A stretch of DNA of 64,000 bases. It comes from Streptomyces sp. NBC_00659. GTDB lineage: Bacteria > Actinomycetota > Actinomycetes > Streptomycetales > Streptomycetaceae. Shown here in pieces: positions 58,097 through 64,000 of this stretch. The stretch covers positions 1,054,001 through 1,118,000 of the forward strand of contig NZ_CP109031.1 of assembly GCF_036226925.1 (NCBI RefSeq), read 5' to 3'. Positions within the stretch are counted from its first letter, which is position 1. Each line of letters begins with the position of its first letter. The notes beneath the pieces were generated by a model, which saw only the letters and a program-made list of their open reading frames with translations, was not told the origin of the DNA and ran no database searches. The translations under genes were made by a program, and so were the position numbers.

Positions 58097-60106
58097 TCAG
58101 TTGCGGCTCCACCGCTGGTTCGATCCGCCGTTGCACGACCACAGGACGATCGGTGTTCCGTTCGCCGTGCCGTTGCCCGACGCGTCGAGGCACAGGCCGG
58201 AGACATTGCTGGTGACGGTGCCGCCGGAGGTGAGGGTCCACTTCTGGTTGGTGCCGCCGTTGCAGTCCCACAGGACGACCCGGGTGCCGTTCGCGGTCCC
58301 GCTGTTGTAGGCGTCGAGGCATTTGTTGCCGTAGACGACGAGTTCGCCGCGGGAGGTGGCGGTGAACGTCTGGTTCTGGCCTCCGCCGCAGTCCCAGAGT
58401 TCGGCCTGGGTGTTGTTCGCGATGGCGCTCTTGAAGAAGTCGAGGCAGCGCCCGGAGCCGGTGCCGACGATCGCGGTGCCGTCGGTCCCGGGCAGGGCGC
58501 GGACCGTGACCGCGTCGATGTCGGGCGCCGTGCCCGAAGCCGCCGCGAACTTCAGCGTGTTGGAGCCCTTGGCCGACGAGGCGAGGACGGAGACGGTGCG
58601 GTACGTGCCCGTCGACCCGGTGGGCGGGAAGGCGAGGGTCTGCGCGTACTGGCCGTTGACCTGGAGTGTCGCCCGGCGGGCCGTGGAACCGCCGTTGGCG
58701 TAGCTGATGTCGACCAGCCGGGTGCCGGCGGCGGACGTGCTGACGCCGGTGAAGGTGGGGGTCGTCGCCGAGGTGGTGTCCTCGTACGTGGTCCCGGAGC
58801 CCTCGGTGCCGCCGACGGTGAGCAGGACGGCCTCGCCCGCGGGTACGGCGGCGGTGTAACTCGTCGCGTGGGAACCGGCGTCGGTGGCGGTCCACACATT
58901 GCGAACGGTGGCGGCGGCCGTCGTCAGGCCCATGTCCGTCCAGCGGGCGGTGACGTCGGCGGCGGCGGACGTGCGGTTCAGCAGCAGGACCGCGCGCTTC
59001 CCGGTGCCGGAGAGGACCTTGCTGTAGACCTGAAGGCCCGTCGTGTCCTCGGCGACCTTGACGCCCTGGAGACCGCGCGGATCCTGGTCGATGGCGATGA
59101 CCTCGGAGTTGGTGAGGACCGATCTGGTGGACGCGCTCATGGTGGCCAGGTTGTTGCCCGCGAGGAGCGGTGCGCCGGAGATGGCCCACAGTCCCATGTG
59201 GGTACGGTTCTGGGCGGCGCTCAGACCCGTCATGCCGACGGTCATCATGTCGGGGTCGTTGTAGAAGCCGGTGTGCTGGGCGGCGGGGTGCAGCGACTTG
59301 TCGAAGTTCGCGAGGACGCTCGTCATCGAGGGGTTGTCGGGCCAGTAGACGATGTCGGTGCTGGTGCGCCACAGGTCTCCGGTGCCGGCGGCCCAGTTCC
59401 ACGGGTTGCCCGTGCCCCATTCGCACAGGGACAGGACGAGCGGGCGGCCTGTGACCGCGGTGGCCGCGGTGTTCGCGTCGCGGATCGCCTTGTACGTCGT
59501 CTCCTGGTCGAGGCCCTCGGCGTCGCCGCCGCACCAGTCGACCTTGACGAAGTCGAAGCCCCAGTTCTGGAAGGTCTGGAGGTCCTGCTGGTTGTGGCCC
59601 TCCAGACCGGTGCCGGGGGCGGCCGGGGTCGTGGAGGGGGTCGGGTAGTAGTAGCCGCAGCCGTTCTTCCCGGCGTCGGTGTAGATGCCAGCCTTGAGAC
59701 CCTTGCCGTGGATGTAGTCGGCGATGGCCTTCATGCCGCCCGGCCACTGGGCGGTGTCGACACTGATGTTGCCGCTGCTGTCGCGGGCACCCTGCCACCA
59801 GCCCTCGTCGATGTTGACGTACCTGTATCCGGCGGCGGCCATGCCGGAGGAAACGAGGGCGTCGGCCTGGGCCTTGATGGTGGCGTAGTCGATCGCACTG
59901 GCGAAGCTGTTCCAGGACGCCCAGCCCATCGGGGCCGGGGTGACCGCTGCCTGGGTGGTGGCGACGGCGGCCGGAGTGGCCCGCAGCGGCGCGGCCGGGC
60001 GGCCGAGACCGGTCAGCGCGGCGACGGTGAGCAGCAGGACGACGCCATGGACACCGGCGCGTCTGAGGAGGCGTGCCAGACAGAGCATGTTCGAAAGAGG
60101 GGACAT
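58097..60106 (-). CDS. Secreted GH27 alpha-galactosidase with C-terminal ricin-B-type lectin
   Basis: This 669-residue exported enzyme hydrolyses terminal alpha-galactosides. A long signal region (VHGVVLLLTVAALTGLGRPA) precedes the GH27 barrel, which opens APMGWASWNSFA. The nucleophile is the Asp in FVKVDWCGG and the acid/base is in YNDPDMMTVG. A middle beta-sandwich (ATPTFTGVSTSAAGTRLVDI) is followed by three lectin repeats, each ending in a QNQTF, NQKW or NQRW variant of the QxW motif, which would bind galactan or xylan. The ATG at 60106 follows GGGAGAGCCGC. An inverted repeat upstream suggests a repressor. Confidence 0.92.
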   Translation of the reverse strand: MSPLSNMLCLARLLRRAGVHGVVLLLTVAALTGLGRPAAPLRATPAAVATTQAAVTPAPMGWASWNSFASAIDYATIKAQADALVSSGMAAAGYRYVNIDEGWWQGARDSSGNISVDTAQWPGGMKAIADYIHGKGLKAGIYTDAGKNGCGYYYPTPSTTPAAPGTGLEGHNQQDLQTFQNWGFDFVKVDWCGGDAEGLDQETTYKAIRDANTAATAVTGRPLVLSLCEWGTGNPWNWAAGTGDLWRTSTDIVYWPDNPSMTSVLANFDKSLHPAAQHTGFYNDPDMMTVGMTGLSAAQNRTHMGLWAISGAPLLAGNNLATMSASTRSVLTNSEVIAIDQDPRGLQGVKVAEDTTGLQVYSKVLSGTGKRAVLLLNRTSAAADVTARWTDMGLTTAAATVRNVWTATDAGSHATSYTAAVPAGEAVLLTVGGTEGSGTTYEDTTSATTPTFTGVSTSAAGTRLVDISYANGGSTARRATLQVNGQYAQTLAFPPTGSTGTYRTVSVLASSAKGSNTLKFAAASGTAPDIDAVTVRALPGTDGTAIVGTGSGRCLDFFKSAIANNTQAELWDCGGGQNQTFTATSRGELVVYGNKCLDAYNSGTANGTRVVLWDCNGGTNQKWTLTSGGTVTSNVSGLCLDASGNGTANGTPIVLWSCNGGSNQRWSRN

Positions 60107-60125
60107 GCGGCTCTCCCTTGAGGGG

Positions 60126-60147
60126 TTTGTTCGCAGAGTCGAACAAA
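60126..60147. promoter_or_regulatory. Inverted repeat immediately upstream of the alpha-galactosidase
   Basis: TTTGTTCG and CGAACAAA are separated by six bases, 20 bp upstream of the start codon. The position over the 5' leader suits a LacI- or ROK-type repressor. A further GCGAAC follows at about 60149. Confidence 0.55.
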
Positions 60148-60352
60148 AGCGAACGCGGCTCGCCATATGGCAGCGCCTTGACCGCACCACGTCAAGTCCC
60201 GTGCTGCACAAGGCCGTTCACCTCCGCACCACCCTGCGGGGCGCGGGGCGGGCGGGAAGCGACGGCCGTGCGCCGCCGGAAACGCGCTCGCGATACCTTT
60301 CGCCCTGTCAGAGCCCCCTGGGCATCAGCAGTTGTCCGACGTCAGGATGGTC

Positions 60353-61102
60353 ATGCGCGCGGAAGCGATCGTCGAAGCAGCACCCGGAGTGCATCTGGTG
60401 CACGGCAGCAACACGAACTGGGTGGTGCTGTCCGAGGGCGACTCGGTCACCCTGATCGACACGGGCTATCCGGGCGACCGCGAGAACCTTCTGGCGTCGC
60501 TGAAGGCCCTCGGGCACGAGCCCGAGGCGGTGACGGCCGTGCTCATCACTCACGCCCACAGCGACCACCTCGGCTCCGCCGAGTTCCTGAACCGCACCTA
60601 CGGCACTCCGGTCCAGCTCCACGAGGCCGAAGTGCCCCACGCGCGCCGCGAGTTCCTCCACCAGGTGAGCGTCGGACAGGTATTGCGGCAGGTGTGGCGC
60701 CCCGGCGTGCTGCCCTGGATGGTGCACGCCCTGCGCTCCGGCGGCACGACGGACGTGGCCATGACGAAGCCCGAGGCATTCCCGCACGAGGGTCCGCTCG
60801 ACCTGCCCGGCCGGCCCGTCCCGGTGCACACTCCGGGCCACACGCCCGGCCACTGTGTCTACCACCTGCCGGAGGCCGGAGTACTGATCTCCGGCGACGC
60901 CCTGGTGAGCGGTCACCCCACCTCGCGGATTCAGGGGCCCCAGCTGCTGCCCAGGATGTTCGACACCGAGCGCGCCGGGGCGCTCGCCTCGCTCGACCGC
61001 GTCGAGGCCCTCGCCGCCGATGTGCTGCTGCCCGGGCACGGGCCCGTGCACCGCGCCCCGGTCCGCGAGGCCGCGCGTCGCGCCCGGGAGCTGGCCGGCT
61101 GA
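60353..61102 (+). CDS. Metallo-beta-lactamase-fold hydrolase
   Basis: This 249-residue MBL-fold protein has the metal motif HAHSDH (TAVLITHAHSDHLGSAE) and the later His/Asp in VHTPGHTPGHCVYHL and LISGDALVSG; the final His is in LLPGHGPVH. It starts MRAEAIVEAAPGVHLVHG. I prefer the ATG at 60353 over one at 60347 because AGG lies six bases before it. Members include glyoxalase II-like thioesterases and lactonases; no specific substrate is indicated. It is divergent from the alpha-galactosidase. Confidence 0.82.
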   Translation: MRAEAIVEAAPGVHLVHGSNTNWVVLSEGDSVTLIDTGYPGDRENLLASLKALGHEPEAVTAVLITHAHSDHLGSAEFLNRTYGTPVQLHEAEVPHARREFLHQVSVGQVLRQVWRPGVLPWMVHALRSGGTTDVAMTKPEAFPHEGPLDLPGRPVPVHTPGHTPGHCVYHLPEAGVLISGDALVSGHPTSRIQGPQLLPRMFDTERAGALASLDRVEALAADVLLPGHGPVHRAPVREAARRARELAG

Positions 61103-61167
61103 CGGAGCCCGGCGGCGGGCGCCGCCGCCGCTTGACGCAAGGGACAGGCGGGGGGAAAGTAGTACAT

Positions 61168-61189
61168 ATACGTCGTAAACATACGTCGT
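61168..61189. promoter_or_regulatory. Direct repeat in an AT-rich patch upstream of galE
   Basis: ATACGTCGT occurs twice, at 61168-61176 and 61181-61189, at a 13-bp period, in the only AT-rich part of the gap. It may be a regulator site or part of a promoter for the small frame at 61222 and galE. Confidence 0.4.
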
Positions 61190-61221
61190 CGTCCATTGCT
61201 TTCACTCAGGAGCGTCGCACC

Positions 61222-61437
61222 ATGGCGCACGGCAAGCCCAGTCGCGCGGAATCTTCCGGGAGCGGGGCCGCCGGAGCCGGGATCCCCGGGCACCGGTCCG
61301 CCCCTCCCCCGGGCACCGGGCCTGCCGTGCCGATGCGACGCTCGCCTTCCGATCGCCGCCCGCGCGCACGAAGGAGCCGGGCCCATGAGCGCCCCCTCGA
61401 CCATTCTCGTCACGGGCGGCGCAGGATTCATCGGTAG
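61222..61437 (+). CDS. Possible small open reading frame of 71 codons overlapping the galE start
   Basis: The ATG at 61222 is nine bases after CAGGAG. The product (MAHGKPSRAESSGSG...) is rich in G, S, P and R and shows no domain; its last 53 bases overlap galE in another frame. It may be translated as an upstream regulator of galE or may be an artefact. I include it because of its good ribosome site. Confidence 0.22.
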   Translation: MAHGKPSRAESSGSGAAGAGIPGHRSAPPPGTGPAVPMRRSPSDRRPRARRSRAHERPLDHSRHGRRRIHR

Positions 61438-62440
61438 TCACGCCTGCGTCGAACTGCTCGACCACGGTTACGAGTTGATCGTGGTCGACGACTATTCCAA
61501 CAGCAGTCCCCAGGTCTTCGCCCGCGTGGAACGCATCGCGGGCCGTTTCCTCGGCACCGTCTACGAACTGGACATCCGTGATCGACGCGCCCTGTCGGCC
61601 GTCTTCGACCGCCACTCAGTGGACGCCGTCGTGCACTTCGCCGCGCACAAGGCCGTCGGCACGTCGACACGGATGCCCATCGACTACTACGACACCAACG
61701 TCGGCGGAACGACCGCGCTGCTGAACGCCATGCACGAGCACGACGTGCACCAGCTCGTCTTCTCCTCGTCCTGCTCCGTGTACGGCGACGCCGGCCACGG
61801 ACCGCTCGACGAGTCGACCCCGGCGCGGCCGACGAATCCCTACGCCGCCTCCAAGTTCATCTGCGAGCAGATCCTCGCCGACGTCTGCCACCGTCACCCC
61901 GAGTACACCGTGCTGTGTCTGCGGTACTTCAATCCGGCGGGCGCCCATCCCAGCGGGCTTCTCGGCGAGGACCCCGCCGGCTCTCCGGAGAACCTGCTGC
62001 CGAACCTGGCCCAGGTGGCCATCGGGCGACGGGAACGCCTCCGTGTCTTCGGCGACGACTACCCCACGGCGGACGGGACGGCGATCCGCGACTATCTGCA
62101 CGTCATGGACACCGTCGAGGCGCATCGCGTCGCCCTCGACCGCCTCGCCGACGAACAGGGCATGCGCGTGTACAACCTCGGTATAGGCAGGGGTAGTTCG
62201 GTCCTCGACGTGATCGCCGCCTTCTCCGCGGAGTGCGGCAGGCCCGTGCCCTACGAGATGGTCGCGCGCCGCCCCGGCGATGTCGCCGAACTCGTGGCGG
62301 ACGCCTCGGCCGTGGGGCGCGCCTGGGGCTGGCACCCTTCGCGGGACCTCGCCGACATGTGCCGGGACGCGTGGCGGTTCCAGGAACTGAACCCGCAAGG
62401 CTACGCCGGGTCCGCCCGGCGCTCGTCCGGCAAGGGCTGA
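61385..62440 (+). CDS. galE: UDP-glucose 4-epimerase
   Basis: This 351-residue SDR epimerase interconverts UDP-glucose and UDP-galactose. It starts STILVTGGAGFIGSHACVELLDHGY (NAD loop), and the catalytic site is in NPYAASKFICEQIL (Tyr-x3-Lys) with the Ser in VFSSSCSVYGD. The ATG at 61385 is eight bases after AAGGAG. Downstream is only a 20-bp tandem repeat. Its neighbour on the other side is an MBL hydrolase; together with the alpha-galactosidase it would let the cell use galactose. Confidence 0.93.
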   Translation: MSAPSTILVTGGAGFIGSHACVELLDHGYELIVVDDYSNSSPQVFARVERIAGRFLGTVYELDIRDRRALSAVFDRHSVDAVVHFAAHKAVGTSTRMPIDYYDTNVGGTTALLNAMHEHDVHQLVFSSSCSVYGDAGHGPLDESTPARPTNPYAASKFICEQILADVCHRHPEYTVLCLRYFNPAGAHPSGLLGEDPAGSPENLLPNLAQVAIGRRERLRVFGDDYPTADGTAIRDYLHVMDTVEAHRVALDRLADEQGMRVYNLGIGRGSSVLDVIAAFSAECGRPVPYEMVARRPGDVAELVADASAVGRAWGWHPSRDLADMCRDAWRFQELNPQGYAGSARRSSGKG

Positions 62441-62490
62441 CACCCGCCCGGCCCCGCTCCGACACCGCGGCTGTGACTCTGACTCCACGG

Positions 62491-62566
62491 CCGTGGGTCT
62501 TGCTCCGTGTCCGTGGGTCTTGCTCCGTGTCCGTGGGTCTTGCTCCGTGTCCGTGGGTCTTGCTCC
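62491..62566. repeat. 20-bp tandem repeat, 3.8 copies
   Basis: The unit CCGTGGGTCTTGCTCCGTGT begins at 62491, 62511, 62531 and 62551 (the last incomplete), with identical copies. It lies in the 264-bp gap between galE and the GH15 gene. Related degenerate CTCCGNNT words extend a further 100 bp. No gene or terminator hairpin is evident. Confidence 0.85.
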
Positions 62567-62704
62567 GACCCCGGCTCTCGTCCAGCTCTCGTTTCGTGGC
62601 TGTGGCTCCGGCTCTGTGGCTCCGACTCCGACATCGGGAACGGCTCCGGTAGCGGAAATCCGGTCTCCACCGGTCGCTCCGAGAGCGGGAACTCGGTCTC
62701 CCCG

Positions 62705-64000
62705 TCACTCCTCCGACAGCAGGAACGCGGTCTCCACCAGGGCGATGTGGCTGAACGCCTGCGGTGCGTTGCCCAGTTGGCGGCCCGCGTCAGGATCCCA
62801 CTGCTCCGAGAGCAGACCGAGGTCATTGCGGATCTCCAGCACCCGCTCGAACACCTCCGTCGCCTCTTCCCGGTGTCCGGTCGTGGCGAGCGCGTCGGCG
62901 TACCAGAGGGAGCACGCCACGAACGTGCCCTCGCCGCCGTGCATCCCGTCCACGCCGTGCGGGCCGTGCCCGTTCGGGGCGTACCGCCGCACGAACCCGC
63001 CGTGGGTCAGCTCCCGCATCGCCCGCACGGTGCCGAGCACCCTCTCGTCCTCGGCGGGCAGGAAACCCAGCCGCGAAATCAGCAGCGCCGAGGCGTCCAG
63101 CGCCGACGAACCGTAGGACTGGACGAAGGACCCGCGTCCCGCGTCCCACCCCTCCCGGCACACCTCCCGGTGCACGTCGTCCCGCAGGGCCCTCCAGACG
63201 TCCGAGGGCCCGTTCCTGCCGAGCAGCTCTCCCATCCGCAGCGCGCGGTCGGCGGCCACCCAGGCCATCACCTTGGAGTGCACGAACTGCCGCGCCGGGC
63301 CGCGCACTTGCCACAGCCCCTGATCCGGCTGGCGCCACTGGCGGCGGAGTTGGCCCATCATGGCCTCCACCAGGCTCCACACATGGCCCGGCATGGGGAT
63401 GCCGGCCCGCAGCGACAACAGGAGCGCGTCGAGCACCTCGCCGTACACGTCGAGCTGGAACTGGCTCATGGCGGAGTTCCCGAAGCGGACCGGCCGCGAG
63501 CCCTCGTAGCCCGGCAGCCACGGCGCCTCCGTCTCCCGGAGCAGCCGCTGTCCGCCGACGCCGTACACGGACTGGAGATCGGCGGGTTGCCCCGCGATGG
63601 CCCGCACCAGCCAGCCCAGCCAGGCCGTCGCCTCGTCGCGGTAGCCGCATCGAAGCAGGCAGGACAGCGTCAGCGCGGAGTCGCGCAGCCAGCAGAAGCG
63701 GTGGTCCCAGTTGCGTTCGCCGCCGATGCGGCCGGGCAGCGAGGTCGTCGGGGCCGCGACGATGCCCCCGGTGGGCGCGTAGGTGAGCGCCTTGAGCGTG
63801 ATCAGGGACCGCACCACGGCGTCGCGCCAGGGCCCTTGGTAGTGGCACTGGGCGGTCCAGCTCCGCCAGAAGTCAGTGGTCTCCTTGAGGACCGTCTCCG
63901 GCGGAACGGACAGCGGAGTGGGCGGCTCGGGCACGTACGAGGGCGCCCACACGAACGTCAGGGTCGTCCTGCGTCCGGCCACGATGGTGAATTCGTGGAC
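62705..64000 (-). CDS. Glycoside hydrolase family 15 protein (glucoamylase/trehalase-like), 5' truncated
   Basis: The last 432 codons are visible; the N-terminus lies beyond the window edge. The (alpha/alpha)6 barrel is seen in GGIVAAPTTSLPGRIGGERNWDHRFCWLRD, and the catalytic base region is GLLSEQWDPDAGRQLGNAPQAFSHIALVE. GH15 proteins of this bacterial type (about 600 residues) are commonly trehalases or glucoamylases. The downstream end is 264 bp from galE in a convergent arrangement. The frame runs unbroken to base 64000. Confidence 0.9.
   Translation of the reverse strand, partial: VHEFTIVAGRRTTLTFVWAPSYVPEPPTPLSVPPETVLKETTDFWRSWTAQCHYQGPWRDAVVRSLITLKALTYAPTGGIVAAPTTSLPGRIGGERNWDHRFCWLRDSALTLSCLLRCGYRDEATAWLGWLVRAIAGQPADLQSVYGVGGQRLLRETEAPWLPGYEGSRPVRFGNSAMSQFQLDVYGEVLDALLLSLRAGIPMPGHVWSLVEAMMGQLRRQWRQPDQGLWQVRGPARQFVHSKVMAWVAADRALRMGELLGRNGPSDVWRALRDDVHREVCREGWDAGRGSFVQSYGSSALDASALLISRLGFLPAEDERVLGTVRAMRELTHGGFVRRYAPNGHGPHGVDGMHGGEGTFVACSLWYADALATTGHREEATEVFERVLEIRNDLGLLSEQWDPDAGRQLGNAPQAFSHIALVETAFLLSEE

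Noticed and set aside
62491..62566. Possible CRISPR array
   Set aside because: The copies are directly adjacent with no unique spacers and no cas genes nearby.
1..64000. Transposons, prophage, integrases, tRNA or rRNA genes
   Set aside because: I looked for transposase or integrase motifs, long terminal repeats and tRNA-like cloverleaf segments and saw none I could support.

Overview
The window is high-GC actinobacterial DNA, most likely from a Streptomyces or close relative. Third codon positions are almost all G or C, GTG starts and four-base stop/start overlaps are common, Shine-Dalgarno sites are AGGAGG-like, and many gene families are streptomycete-typical (an ECF42 sigma factor with a DGPF partner, a MerR-B12 regulator, a secreted GH27 alpha-galactosidase with ricin-type repeats, GNAT acetyltransferases). 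I see no rRNA, tRNA, transposase, phage gene or CRISPR array.

Layout. 0-2.8 kb: end of a urea ABC transporter operon (urtB-C-D-E). 2.8-4.4 kb: ECF42 sigma factor plus YCII/DGPF protein. 4.5-7.4 kb: sulfonate-sulfur genes (acyl-CoA-dehydrogenase-like flavoprotein, SsuD, SsuE). 8.2-11.4 kb: a small protein, an MMPL exporter and its MarR-type regulator. 11.4-23.1 kb: a light/oxidative-stress-type island with an SDR, DNA photolyase, secreted DUF4142 protein, MerR-B12 regulator, two ECF sigma factors, an RskA-like anti-sigma factor, and a four-gene lipid operon (FAD oxidoreductase, DUF1365, cyclopropane-fatty-acid-synthase-like methyltransferase, DUF1295). The sigK-rskA-DUF1295-ufaA1-DUF1365-FAD gene set is the same as at the Mycobacterium tuberculosis sigK locus. 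23.3-29.6 kb: acyl-CoA synthetase, three GNAT proteins, a secreted protein and a GlsB-type membrane protein.

29.8-54.9 kb is a large aromatic-catabolism region, almost entirely on the minus strand. Unit 1: MFS importer, then gntR-galB-galC-galD-extradiol dioxygenase (the 4-oxalomesaconate branch of gallate/protocatechuate breakdown). Unit 2: aldehyde dehydrogenase, lhgO, LigI-like amidohydrolase, ThDP decarboxylase, Ldh-type dehydrogenase. Unit 3: extradiol dioxygenase, aldehyde dehydrogenase, FAH hydrolase/isomerase, VOC protein, alpha/beta hydrolase, HbpS-like protein, MetE-like protein. Unit 4: LysR regulator, then a ribose-type ABC importer led by a carboxymuconolactone-decarboxylase-like gene. 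A plus-strand ABM monooxygenase and a plus-strand cupin are the exceptions. 55.6-64 kb: EF-G paralogue, secreted alpha-galactosidase, metallo-beta-lactamase-fold hydrolase, galE and a truncated GH15 glucoamylase/trehalase.

Most notable observations. First, at least four and probably five promoters of the 11-23 kb island share a -35 (C/G)CATCC or CAATCC and a GGAA/CGAA-like -10 at 15-16 bp spacing, 29-57 bp before the start codon. This closely resembles the SigK promoter as I remember it from mycobacteria, so one sigma factor may control photolyase, SDR, the secreted protein, the lipid operon and itself. Second, two operator-like motifs repeat across the catabolic region: a TTGTCAACAA core near gntR and the MFS gene, and GCAAnnnnTTCTTGCG upstream of units 2 and 3. 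They suggest two regulons. Third, the galC-galD junction is triplicated and creates a 26-codon micro-ORF. All functions are read from sequence without database searches.
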